From JABDMH01 sp965223105 (lineage in GTDB: Bacteria > Bacteroidota > Bacteroidia > Chitinophagales > Saprospiraceae): a stretch of 64,000 bases of DNA. The translations under genes and the position numbers were made by a program. The notes under the pieces were generated by a model, which had not been told where the DNA came from, did no database searches, and saw nothing but the letters and a program-made list of their open reading frames with translations. Position 1 is the first letter of the stretch; each line of letters opens with the position of its first letter. Positions 20,051-29,158 of the stretch are shown piece by piece. The DNA lies in the NCBI GenBank assembly GCA_965223105.1, contig OZ244987.1, forward strand, positions 4,278,001 to 4,342,000, read 5' to 3'.

Positions 20051-21061
20051 ATGATATCGCCAGATGTAAACACCTCTTATTCGGTTCGAATGTTCGGACT
20101 GGCTGTTCTTTTTCTACCCCTCCTTTTTACTTCTTGCGGATCTCCCGGAGGAGGGAGTTCTGCTGAAAATTATCCTTCTCGTCCGGTCACTTTCATGGTG
20201 CCATGGTCAGCTGGTGGAATGACTGACATCAGCAGCCGGGCACTAGCGGCGGTGCTGCAGAAGCATCTTGGTGTAACCACCAATGTCATCAATCGCACGG
20301 GAGGTGGAGGCGTGATCGGGCACCTGGCATTAAGCCAGGCGAAGCCAGATGGTTATACGATCGGTGCCGTAACGGTAGAGATCACGATGATGCACAATAT
20401 GGGCCTGACCGACCTCACATATAAGGATTACACCCCTTTATCCCTGGTGGTAAACAACGCTGCCTCGGTGACGGTAAGAGCGGATTCGCCCTACGATTCT
20501 GTAGCAGCCCTTATTGATGCCGTGAGGGAACAGCCGGGAACCATTCAAGCCTCAGGGACCGCCCGTGGAGGTATATGGGATCTCGCACGTATTGGTTTCC
20601 TTAATGCTGCTGGTCTGACTGATGGTGATTTGCCCTGGGTACCAAGCCAGGGTGCAGCACCAGCATTGCAAGAACTCATTGCCGGCGGTGTAGATGTAGT
20701 GACTGCCTCCCTTACAGAAGTGGAAGCCCTAAGAAAGGCAGGTCAGGTCAAGACTCTGGCGGTGATGGCCGACGAGAGGTTGGAGGCCTTCCCCGACGTA
20801 CCCACTTTGAAGGAGCAGGGAATTGATTGGTCATTGGGAGGCTGGGTTTCCGTTTGCGCTCCTGCCGGCCTCGACCCTATGGTCAGGAGTAAACTGGAAG
20901 AGGCCATACAAGCTACGGTGCAGGATCCGGAATTTTTGCAGGCCATGAAACAAGCAGGTTCGCACGTACAGGTGATGATGGGCGATGAACTCCAACAATT
21001 TCTGGAGCAGCAGCATGAGATTAATAAGAAATCCATGGAAATGGCTGGTTTGGCCAGATAA
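20051..21061 (+). CDS. tctC: Tripartite tricarboxylate transporter substrate-binding protein TctC (Bug family)
   Basis: 336 residues. The N-terminus is a lipoprotein signal (hydrophobic residues 15-28, FTSC with Cys29 as the lipidated residue), followed by a Gly/Ser linker. The mature part starts YPSRPVTFMVPWSAGG, the hallmark of Bug/TctC binding proteins, and contains TGGGGVIGHLAL and LKEQGIDW motifs. It captures an organic acid in the periplasm for the TctAB permease. It is the first gene of a compact operon, with tctB starting 3 bases after its stop. Lipid anchoring is unusual compared with the soluble Bug proteins of Proteobacteria. The exact substrate cannot be told. Confidence 0.93.
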   Translation: MISPDVNTSYSVRMFGLAVLFLPLLFTSCGSPGGGSSAENYPSRPVTFMVPWSAGGMTDISSRALAAVLQKHLGVTTNVINRTGGGGVIGHLALSQAKPDGYTIGAVTVEITMMHNMGLTDLTYKDYTPLSLVVNNAASVTVRADSPYDSVAALIDAVREQPGTIQASGTARGGIWDLARIGFLNAAGLTDGDLPWVPSQGAAPALQELIAGGVDVVTASLTEVEALRKAGQVKTLAVMADERLEAFPDVPTLKEQGIDWSLGGWVSVCAPAGLDPMVRSKLEEAIQATVQDPEFLQAMKQAGSHVQVMMGDELQQFLEQQHEINKKSMEMAGLAR

Positions 21062-21064
21062 GCT

Positions 21065-21499
21065 ATGAAGGCACCTGTGGTAGTAAAGCAGCACTGGCTC
21101 CAAGGAACTTTGGTCTTACTCCTTGGTTTGATCATTTTCCTAACCAGTATGGACTTCCCCTCCCTACCTGAAGGGCATCCAGGACCAGGTTTGTTTCCCA
21201 AAATTATGGGCATACTGATTATGGTGGCGGGGCTTGGTTTATTTTTTACCCGGCAGAAAGAAGCTGTCATCGAACTGCGAACCTCCCGGCAGGCCATTTT
21301 TGTGACCGGGATTCTCTTGGCTGTATGCATTTTTCCCTTTGTTAAAGACCATTTGGGATTCTTTCCGACCTTATTTCTGTCGGTGGCATTGGTTGCTATT
21401 CTCCTTCAATCTATATGGTGGAGGGCGATCATCCTTTCTGCCATCACCTGTGCACTGATTTATCTTCTATTCACCCAGTTATTGAAAGTACCCCTATGA
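21065..21499 (+). CDS. tctB: Tripartite tricarboxylate transporter small membrane subunit TctB
   Basis: 144 residues with about four membrane helices: LVLLLGLIIFLTSM, a central pair including GILIMVAGLGLFF and FVTGILLAVCIFPF, and a C-terminal pair. An early GPGLFP motif is typical of the TctB/DUF1468 family. It is the small subunit that pairs with TctA. It starts 3 bases after tctC and its TGA overlaps the tctA ATG (ATGA at 21496-21499), indicating coupled translation. Confidence 0.9.
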   Translation: MKAPVVVKQHWLQGTLVLLLGLIIFLTSMDFPSLPEGHPGPGLFPKIMGILIMVAGLGLFFTRQKEAVIELRTSRQAIFVTGILLAVCIFPFVKDHLGFFPTLFLSVALVAILLQSIWWRAIILSAITCALIYLLFTQLLKVPL

Positions 21500-22995
21500 G
21501 TGAGATCTTTAGTGTACAAGGCATTCTTGCTCTTCTACTGGGCGGCCTTTACGGTTCGGTGTTTGGAGCTATCCCCGGATTGACAGCCACGCTAGCCGTA
21601 GCACTGTTTATCCCGATTGCTTTTTTCCTGGAGCCGACTGTGGCTCTTCCGGCGATTATTGCCATCTCTTCAGTGGCTATCTATGCCGGAGACGTTGGAT
21701 CAACGGTAGCCCGCATTCCCGGCACACCCGCTAGTGCAGCCTATTTCGGTCAATTGTTTTCCTTGTCGCGCAAAGAGGGTCCGTTGTACTCCCTTGGGAT
21801 TAGCGCATTGGGATCAGCTATGGGTGGAGTAATTGGAGCCATCTTGCTTATTTTGGGTGCCTCACTGATCGTACAGGTGGCACGCCAGTTTAGTTCTTTT
21901 GAATATTTCTGGATCGCGGTACTGGGTTTAGCGGCCGGAGTTTTTGCTTCCGGCGGATCCTCATTAAAATCTTTCATTTCCCTGCTTCTCGGTCTATTCT
22001 TTGCCACGGTCGGAGTAGATCCCACATTGGGATATCCCAGATTTGACTTTGGTGTACCGCAGTTGATGGGGGGATTAAATTACATCGTGGCCATGATCGG
22101 GTTGTTTGGTTTTAGTGAGGTACTAAATCAGGCCTTTAAGCCCACCAAGGTCCAAGCAGTTGCGGAGCCAACGGGATCTCGAGCCCGCGAGTTTTTTCTC
22201 AAACCCTTCTTCTTGATCTTACGAAAGAAATGGCTGGTGTTGCGGTCCTCATTGATCGGAGTGTTGGTGGGTTTCTTACCCGGGGCAGGTGCCGATATTG
22301 GTTCATGGGTATCCAGCAGCTTAGAACGCATAAGACAGAAGAGAAAAAGTGCAGAGGTCGAAGAAGATGAGATCATTCTTTCAGGCACCAGCTCCAATAA
22401 CGCAGCGGTAGCCAGTGCCTGGATCCCCGCATTGACACTCGGTTTACCAGGAGATACGATCACTGCCATTGTACTCGGCATTTTCATGATGAAAGGAATC
22501 AGTCCGGGTCCGCTTCTTTTTGATCAGGAGCCCGGTCTAATTACCGCGCTTTACCTGACCTTTATTATTTCCAATATCATACTCCTGCCTTTTTATGGCT
22601 ACCTCACCGCATTGATGGCCAAGAAGCTGGTAAATACTCCTATGCCGATCTTGCTTACTGTGGTTACGGCATTATGTATGGTAGGTGCTTATGCAATCAA
22701 TAATGAGGTTTATGACATTTGGATCATGGCCGGAATGGGTTTGCTGGCTTTTCTCATGCGCCGAGGTGGATTCCCCTTGGCACAGGTGGTTCTAGGTATG
22801 GTACTCGGTCCGATTCTGGAACAGAATTTTATGGTTAGTGCCATCAAATCAAAATGGGATCTCACCAGTTTCTTTGATCGACCGGTAGCTATCTTACTGA
22901 TGGCAGGGACCTTACTGATCATTGTACTGGGATTAAAATATGGCCGTCAGGCCCTTTCCATGAAGGCGAAGGATGGAGTGGATCAGCTGGATTGA
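21496..22995 (+). CDS. tctA: Tripartite tricarboxylate transporter large permease TctA
   Basis: 499 residues. I place the start at 21496 (MSEIFSVQGILALLLGG) because it gives an ATGA overlap with tctB and the normal family length; the longer frame from 21415 overlaps tctB by 85 bases. Family motifs are clear: GAIPGLTATLAVAL near the N-terminus, GDVGSTVARIPGTPASAA, and FLPGAGADIGSW in the second half, the two Gly-rich signature repeats of TctA. About ten to twelve membrane helices are present. It forms the cation-coupled permease with TctB. The complete C-B-A set is best known from Proteobacteria, so its presence here may reflect transfer. Confidence 0.94.
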   Translation: MSEIFSVQGILALLLGGLYGSVFGAIPGLTATLAVALFIPIAFFLEPTVALPAIIAISSVAIYAGDVGSTVARIPGTPASAAYFGQLFSLSRKEGPLYSLGISALGSAMGGVIGAILLILGASLIVQVARQFSSFEYFWIAVLGLAAGVFASGGSSLKSFISLLLGLFFATVGVDPTLGYPRFDFGVPQLMGGLNYIVAMIGLFGFSEVLNQAFKPTKVQAVAEPTGSRAREFFLKPFFLILRKKWLVLRSSLIGVLVGFLPGAGADIGSWVSSSLERIRQKRKSAEVEEDEIILSGTSSNNAAVASAWIPALTLGLPGDTITAIVLGIFMMKGISPGPLLFDQEPGLITALYLTFIISNIILLPFYGYLTALMAKKLVNTPMPILLTVVTALCMVGAYAINNEVYDIWIMAGMGLLAFLMRRGGFPLAQVVLGMVLGPILEQNFMVSAIKSKWDLTSFFDRPVAILLMAGTLLIIVLGLKYGRQALSMKAKDGVDQLD

Positions 22996-23317
22996 CGGAT
23001 ATTTGGCTGGAATCCCTCTAAATAAAGAAACACATGAAAAATTATCTAATACTTTTCTTATCTTAGAGGAAGTTTGAGCGGCGATTAGTTTAAAACACAC
23101 TTAACAGCATCCAATTGACACACACAGACCGTAACGCCCAGCCCAACCTATATGATGATCTATCATATGCGGGCCGCAGAAGATTTCATTTTCCCTTTAA
23201 CTCTTTAAATTCCTTGGCCCGAAGTTGACTTTCAGCTTGTTGCTGAGAGCATAATTCTCAAGAAACATATCGAGTTTAAGTTGTTGCAACACTCAGTGTC
23301 ATTATGAGCTGTGTAAG
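22996..23317. other. Intergenic, no gene seen
   Basis: This stretch downstream of tctA shows no open frame of note and no strong terminator right after the tctA stop. It includes a GTTGCAAC palindrome near 23284 shortly before the first copy of the twin hairpin module. Confidence 0.6.
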
Positions 23318-23391
23318 ACGTTTTTGCAACTGGTGTTGCAAATTCTATACGGGTTTTGGGGGAGCGCGTGCCTTGGCGTGCGCTCCTTTTT
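23318..23391 (+). ncRNA. Twin hairpin-terminator module, copy 1 (possible small RNA)
   Basis: The first hairpin is TTGCAAC (23324-23330), loop TGGT, GTTGCAA (23335-23341). After a 19-base linker, GGAGCGCGTGCC (23361-23372) pairs with GGCGTGCGCTCC (23375-23386) over twelve positions, including G-T and T-G wobbles, followed directly by TTTTT (23387-23391). This is the layout of a short RNA ending in an intrinsic terminator. A near-identical copy lies about 415 bases downstream. It could also be the delayed terminator of the tct operon. No promoter was identified. Confidence 0.5.
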
Positions 23392-23732
23392 AAAGTTACT
23401 TTGTTTCAATCTTATGACCTAATTAATTTTATTTCAAAAATTCTTAAATGGTAATTGAAAATTATCTATCTTTTATCGCTAGAATCGCGTTGAATGGCTG
23501 GCATGTAGACCGGCTTCAATGGATCAGCTATGAACACACTCGGACTCCTACAAACAATTCCCGTAATTGCTGATTTTTTGGTGTTGTTGAGACAACGCCT
23601 AGTGACAACAGATTTTTTATGGCTTCAGGCTGAAATGAAGGTCATGGAATGAAGTTGTTGCTATTGATTGCTGCGCCTTAGGTGCCCAAAAAAGACAGCC
23701 CGTAATTACTATTGGATCTGAGATATGTGAAG
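23392..23732. other. Spacer between the twin hairpin modules
   Basis: AT-rich first half, then a 37-codon open frame starting at ATG 23530 (MNTLGLLQTIPVIADFLVLL and on) that stops near 23641. I do not recognise it and do not call it a gene. The phrase CCCGTAATT occurs twice here, which suggests some internal duplication. Confidence 0.4.
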
Positions 23733-23807
23733 ATGTTTTTGCAACTGGTGTTGCAAATTCTATTACGGGTTTTGGGGGAGCGCGTGCCTTGGCATGCGCT
23801 CCTTTTT
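23733..23807 (+). ncRNA. Twin hairpin-terminator module, copy 2 (possible small RNA)
   Basis: Same layout as copy 1. TTGCAAC (23739-23745) pairs with GTTGCAA (23750-23756). GGAGCGCGTGCC (23777-23788) pairs with GGCATGCGCTCC (23791-23802), followed by TTTTT (23803-23807). Over about 75 bases the copies differ by one inserted T in the linker and two substitutions. One substitution (CGTG to CATG) turns a T-G wobble in the terminator stem into a T-A pair, so structure is kept. Repeat family B starts immediately after the T run. Confidence 0.5.
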
Positions 23808-23810
23808 GTT

Positions 23811-26290
23811 ATTATGGTATTATGGTATTATGGTGTTGTGGTATTATGCTGTTGTGGTAAGGCCAGCCCACGCCCCCGGGCCCCTGAGTTTGCTCCGCTG
23901 CGCTGCGCAGACTCCGGGGAGTCAGCCCGCAAAATGGACAGATGGCAAAATCGTAAGCTAACTGGGCGTAAAGTCCACTTATAACTCATAACTCATCACT
24001 CATAACTTCTGGCTGATGTCAATGGTGTTGTGGTATTGTGGTAAGGCCAGCCCGCGCCCCCGGTCCCTGAGTTGCTCCGCTGCACTGCGCAGACTCCGGG
24101 GAGTCAGCCCCCAAAATGGACAAATGGCAAGACTTCAAGCACGGACAGCGAATAAACCGTCGGTAAAAAAACCGGCTCTGCCTGATGTCATGGTGTTGTG
24201 GTATTATGCTGTTGTGGTGTTGTGGTAAGGCCAGCCCGCGCCCCCGGCCCCTGAGTTGCTCCGCTGCACTGCGCAGACTCCGGGGAGTCAGCCCGCAAAA
24301 ATGGACAGATGTCAAGACTTCAAGCACGGACAGCGAATAAACCGCCGGTAAAGAAACCGGCTCTGTCATGAGTTGTGGTATTGTGGTGTTGTGGTATTAT
24401 GCTGTTGTGGTGTTGTGGTAAGGCCAGCCCGCGCCCCCAGCCCCTGAGTTGCTCCGCTGCGCTGCGCAGGCTCCAGGGAGTCAGCCCGCAAAAATGGACA
24501 AATGGCAAGACTTCAAGCACGGACAGCGAATAACCCGTCGGTAAAAAACCGGCTCTGCCTGATGTCATGGTGTTGTGGTATTATGCTGTTGTGGTGTTGT
24601 GGTAAGGCCAGCCCGCGCCCCCGGCCCCTGAGTTGCTCCGCTGCACTGCGCAGACTCCGGGGAGTCAGCCCGCAAAAATGGACAAATGGCAAGACTTCAA
24701 GCACTGACAGCGAATAACCCGTCGGTAAAGAAACCGGCTCTGTCATGAGTTGTGGTGTTGTGGTATTGTGGTGTTGTGGTGTTGTGGTCAGGCCAGCCCG
24801 CGCCCCCGGCCCCTGAGTTGCTCCGCTGCACTGCGCAGACTCCGGGGAGTCAGCCCGCAAAAATGGACAAATGGCAAGACTTCAAGCACGGACAACGAAT
24901 AAACCGTCGGTAGAGAAACCGGCTCTGTCATGAGTTGTGGTGTTGTGGTATTATGCTGTTGTGGTGTTGTGGTAAGGCCAGCCCGCGCCCCCGGCCCCTG
25001 AGTTGCTCCGCTGCACTGCGCAGACTCCGGGGAGTCAGCCCGCAAAAATGGACAAATGGCAAGACTTCATGAGTTGTGGTATTGTGGTGTTGTGGTATTG
25101 TGGTGTTGTGGTAAGGCCAGCCCGCGCCCCCAGCCCCTGAGTTGCTCCGCTGCGCTGCGCAGGCAAGCACGGAATAAACCGTCGGTAAAAAAACCGGCTC
25201 TGCCTGATGTCATGGTGTTGTGGTATTATGCTGTTGTGGTGTTGTGGTAAGGCCAGCCCGCGCCCCCGGCCCCTGAGTTGCTCCGCTGAGCTCCGCAGAC
25301 TCCGGGGAGTCCGCCCGCAAATGTAGAGATGGCAAGACTTCAAGCACGGACAGCAAGAGCAACGTCACTCATAACTTATAACTCATTGGTTAGATGGCAC
25401 TTAGTCTTTGGTCTTTAGTCTTTGGTTTGTGTAGTCTCTCCCCTCATGAAGTGCATTGGCTGCTCGATAATAACCCGCCGGTAAAAGAACCGGCTCTGCC
25501 ATGTGTCATGGTGTTGTGGTATTATGCTGTTGTGGTGTTGTGGTAAGGCCAGCCCCCGCCCCCGGCCCCTGAGTTGCTCCGCTGAGCTCCGCAGACTCCG
25601 GGGAGTCCGCCCGCAAATGTAGAGATGGCAAGTCAAGCACGGACAGCAAGAGCAACGTCACTCATAACTTATAACTCATTGGTTAGATGGCACTTAGTCT
25701 TTGGTCTTTAGTCTTTGGTTTGTGTAGTCTCTCCCCTCATGAAGTGCATTGGCTGCTCGATAATAACCCGCCGGTAAAAGAACCGGCTCTGCCATGTGTC
25801 ATGGTGTTGTGGTATTATGCTGTTGTGGTGTTGTGGTAAGGCCAGCCCCCGCCCGCGGCCCCTGAGTTGCTCCGCTGCGCTGCGCAGACTCCGGGGAGTC
25901 TGCCCGCAAAAATGGACAAATGGCAAGACTTCAAGCACGGACAGCGAATAAACCGCCGGTAAAAAAACCGGCTCTGCCTGATGTCATAGTGTTGTGGTAT
26001 TATGCTGTTGTGGTGTTGTGGTAAGGCCAGCCCGCGCCCCCGGCCCCTGAGTTGCTCCGCTGCACTGCGCAGACTCCGGGGAGTCAGCCCGCAAAAATGG
26101 ACAGATGTCAAGACTTCAAGCACGGACAGCGAATAAACCGCCGGTAAAGAAACCGGCTCTGTCATGAGTTGTGGTATTGTGGTGTTGTGGTATTGTGGTG
26201 TTGTGGTAAGGCCAGCCCGCGCCCCCAGCCCCTGAGTTGCTCCGCTGCGCTGCGCAGACTCCGGGGAGTCTGCCCGCAAAATGTTTAGGA
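23811..26290 (+). repeat. Repeat family B array (~13 copies, 140-295 bp unit)
   Basis: Head-to-tail units each made of a TTGTGGTATTATGCTG minisatellite, AAGGCCAGCCCGCGCCCC, TGAGTTGCTCCGCTGC, the palindrome GACTCC-GG-GGAGTC, CAGCCCGCAAAAATGGAC, and a GCCGGT-AAAAAA-ACCGGC hairpin before the next unit. Palindrome copies lie near 23911, 24090, 24278, 24470, 24653, 24837, 25023, 25298, 25597, 25886, 26070 and 26258; a truncated copy without the palindrome lies near 25140. Between 25360 and 25790 two units carry the family C segment (CTTAGTCTTTGGTCTTTAG) and repeat with a period of about 295 bp. The many short minus-strand frames rich in PQHHN are repeat translations. The 160 bases after the array (26291-26450) are unique with no gene. 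Confidence 0.9.
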
Positions 26291-26450
26291 GGTTCAGGTA
26301 TGGTGCGAACTCGGAAGGGGAGCCCACCCTCACGGAGATGAGGAGGACTCCTGATCCGAGCTGAACTGGCCCCATCTTGGCCTTGGGGTGTAGGTGGGCT
26401 TTGGATCTCCCGTGCAGTACTGCCAGTCACTTACTCGACAGAGATCAGAG

Positions 26451-28109
26451 CTATTGCGTGGTGAGTTCTCCTTCAACAATAATTTCAGCGCCTTCAATTA
26501 CTTCAATCATAGATCCGGATGAAATATGAATGGTGGTCAGGCTTCCTGCGGAAAATTCCATTCGGGTATCTGCTCTTTCCAATTTGAGAGCTCCTGAGGT
26601 TGAGCCCACGATATGCAGGAAATCTTGATTTATAAAAACCCCGTCAGAGAAGACATTGCTGGTGGCTTCAATGCCACAAGGTAAGTCCAGGATTTTCAGT
26701 TCTCCCAGATTTGTTGCCACACCAGATATTGACATCCCATACTGGCCGGTCCCATCGGGGGTAAGTGAAATCCAATGATTGTTGATAAAATCTCCACTTA
26801 CAGTTACCCCTCTCCTAGCCTCACAAACCACAGTATCGTTGTTTTCAAAATAGCCGGAGATGGTGAAGCCACCACTGGACTCTTTGATATCAAGCCGGCC
26901 ATTGTTGACCAGGCTGTCTGAGACACTAACTGCCTGACTGGAATTAATAATCATAAGGGACCCGTCATTTTTAAAAACCGCAGCAGACCAGATACCGGGT
27001 TCCTTTGGTACAGGGCCATCCCAGTTGATGCCAATGAAACCATTCTGATGATTGGTCAATGTGCCATTATTGTGCACCAAGGCCCGATTACCGGTATTAT
27101 GTATCGTAATCGTGTCATGGTTATTTAGTACCCCTAGATTTTGAAGACCATCATCTGACGGATCTTCGATAGTGATCTTCCCCTCATTTTCAAGGGTGCT
27201 GATATTGTTAAAGCCGTATTGAAAATTGTTTAAAACATCTTTTATAGCGATAAGCCCACCTGGACGATTATGGGTCATCGCTCCATTTTGGAGACCAGAT
27301 CTGACTGTGCTGTCGATCCTTATCTGGCCAAAATTATCTAAGAAGCAGCCGGCCATGTTATTGTTTTGAAATCCGACCAGATCGGTATGTAAAAGCTGGA
27401 ATGCTCCGTGGTTGGTTATCTCAGCTTCGTTTAAGATGCCGCGCCATTCAGTATCGCTGACGGTAATCGATCCTGCAGCCTGATTGTGGATCGAGGCTTG
27501 CTCGTGATTGAAAATGCCCTCCCGGCCGGCGGTTGTGATGGAAATTGTACCCATATTCGTCAGTGCGCCCGTGGAAGACTGATTCTCCAGGCCATTTAAA
27601 CCCACGGAATCTATGTCGATGGAGCCGTGATTGATGAGGGCTCCGCGGTTATAAAGTCCATTGCTGTCGGCAATCATAGATATGGAGAGACTGGCGCCAG
27701 TCTGATTGATGATGGTACTGAGCCCCGAATTTGCCAGGCCATGACTTACAGCATTCATGATAGTTAGTTTACCCAAATTCAACAAGGTGGAACCATTAAC
27801 CACGCTGATCCCGACTTTTTCTGAACCATTGACCGTAAGTCCTCCCAGAGCTCTAATGCCCAGGGAGGCTGAACTCATATTCGAGCCTAGCACAATTCTT
27901 GAGGCGAAGGCTTGAAATCCATTATCAACAAAAACGGAATCATGCCCAATGAAGACGGTATCCATCGATGTGGGCACACAGTTACAATCCCAATTTCCAG
28001 CGGTACTCCAGGAGCCTATACCACTTGCCTTCCATGAAATGGTTTGTTGTGCTGTGAGACAATGAGTCCAGAAGGGAACTAGAAGTAAAAAGAAAAGTGA
28101 TCGTAGCAT
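26451..28109 (-). CDS. Secreted beta-helix-like protein of unknown function
   Basis: 552 residues with a signal peptide (LFFLLLVPFWTHCLTAQ). The mature part opens WKASGIGSWSTAGNWDCNC, a pattern common at the start of secreted Bacteroidota proteins. It continues with about 20 imperfect repeats of roughly 20-25 residues around N-x-G-x-(I/L)-x-(I/N) (NLGKLTIMN, NHGSIDIDS, NMGTISITT, NEGKITIED), as expected for a right-handed parallel beta-helix. It ends EVIEGAEIIVEGELTTQ and has no T9SS sorting domain, so it may be periplasmic, secreted another way, or truncated. It is isolated between repeat arrays. No catalytic motif was recognised. Confidence 0.75.
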   Translation of the reverse strand: MLRSLFFLLLVPFWTHCLTAQQTISWKASGIGSWSTAGNWDCNCVPTSMDTVFIGHDSVFVDNGFQAFASRIVLGSNMSSASLGIRALGGLTVNGSEKVGISVVNGSTLLNLGKLTIMNAVSHGLANSGLSTIINQTGASLSISMIADSNGLYNRGALINHGSIDIDSVGLNGLENQSSTGALTNMGTISITTAGREGIFNHEQASIHNQAAGSITVSDTEWRGILNEAEITNHGAFQLLHTDLVGFQNNNMAGCFLDNFGQIRIDSTVRSGLQNGAMTHNRPGGLIAIKDVLNNFQYGFNNISTLENEGKITIEDPSDDGLQNLGVLNNHDTITIHNTGNRALVHNNGTLTNHQNGFIGINWDGPVPKEPGIWSAAVFKNDGSLMIINSSQAVSVSDSLVNNGRLDIKESSGGFTISGYFENNDTVVCEARRGVTVSGDFINNHWISLTPDGTGQYGMSISGVATNLGELKILDLPCGIEATSNVFSDGVFINQDFLHIVGSTSGALKLERADTRMEFSAGSLTTIHISSGSMIEVIEGAEIIVEGELTTQ

Positions 28110-28159
28110 GGTAAGGCTATTAAAAATTTAAGCACAAATTCAGGGAGATAGACACATTA

Positions 28160-28862
28160 GGCCCCATCCCAGGGGGTGGTATTGACGGATGTCATGGTCT
28201 TGTGGCATTATGGTATTGTGGTGTTGTGGTAAGGCCAGTCCGCGCCCCCAGCCCCTGAGTTGCTCCGCTGCGCTGCGCAGACTCCGAGGAGTCCGCCCGC
28301 AAGATGGACAGATGGTTAGACCGCAAGCATAGACGTGAGAGCAACCTGACTCATAGCTCATTGGTCGGGATGGCACTTAGTCTTTGGTCTTTAGTCTTTG
28401 GTTTGTGTAGTCTCATGAAATACGTTGGCTCCTAGATAATAACTCGCTGTGAAAAGAACCGGCTCTGTCGCGTCTTGGGGAGTTGTGGTATTATGGAGTT
28501 GTGGTGTTGTGGTAAGGTCAGCCCGCGCCCCCGGCCCTTGAGTTGCTCCGCTGCACTGCGCAGACTCCGGGGAGTCAGCCCGCAAAAATGGACAGATGGT
28601 TAGACCGCAAGCATAGACGTGAGAGCAACCTGACTCATAGCTCATTGGTCGGGATGGCACTTAGTCTTTGGTCTTTAGTCTTTGGTTTGTGTAGTCTCAT
28701 GAAATACGTTGGCTCCTAGATAATAACTTGCTGTGAAAAGAACCGGCTCTGTCGCGTCTTGGGGAGTTGTGGTATTATGGAGTTGTGGTGTTGTGGTAAG
28801 GTCAGCCGCGCGCCCCCGGCCCTTGAGTTGCTCCGGTATGCTGCGCAGACTCGAAGGGGCCT
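28160..28862 (+). repeat. Repeat families B and C, tandem 290-bp unit interrupted by IS110
   Basis: Two and a partial third copy of a composite unit: family B core (GACTCCGAGGAGTC near 28278, GACTCCGGGGAGTC near 28565, degraded GACTCGAAGGGG near 28850) followed by family C (GGTCGGGATGGCACTTAGTC and TTTGGTCTTTAGTCTTTGG). The third copy breaks off at the IS110 element. Confidence 0.85.
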
Positions 28863-28974
28863 TTAGTCTTGTCAAGCAGGAAGAAATTAAATATTACGAT
28901 TAATCATCATATATAGTTTTCTTTTTGCTTCCTTTTTCTTTTGTGAATAAACATTGATATGTTAATAACTGACC

Positions 28975-29122
28975 GATAACCAGGTGGGGCACTTTAGACG
29001 AAGTCGAAGGTCAATGAACCTATTTAGTGTTTTAATCCCCTCCTGGTTTATCAAAGCCTTGATACCATATAGAAAATTGGGTTTTCAAGCCCGTTAGTAA
29101 GGTCTTAGTAGCAGCTTTGATA
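28975..29122 (+). ncRNA. Candidate IS110 bridge-RNA region
   Basis: The leader before the transposase has paired segments: GATAACCAGG (28975-28984) with CCTGGTTTATC (29042-29052, one bulge), TATCAAAGC (29049-29057) with GCTTTGATA (29114-29122), and between them a small hairpin GGGTT-TTCA-AGCCC. IS110-group elements are known to express a structured bridge RNA from the non-coding left end, with loops that select target and donor DNA. Position and foldability match that; the loops were not assigned. Confidence 0.45.
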
Positions 29123-29158
29123 GCATCGGTCAATTTTATTAACAAAAAAACTTAAGTT

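Noticed and set aside
21415..21495. Upstream start for tctA
   Set aside because: It would overlap tctB by 85 bases and add unconserved residues, while 21496 gives an ATGA overlap and the usual length.
23530..23643. A 37-codon frame between the twin hairpin modules
   Set aside because: Too short, without a recognisable domain or ribosome-binding signal; open by chance is likely.
23811..26290. CRISPR array
   Set aside because: The units are 140-295 bp with conserved interiors, there are no short identical repeats with unique 30-40 bp spacers, and no cas gene is present.
23811..26430. Short minus-strand frames rich in PQHHN and RSLRSAAEQLRG
   Set aside because: They translate the TTGTGG minisatellite and the GC-rich palindrome of family B; the frame changes from copy to copy.
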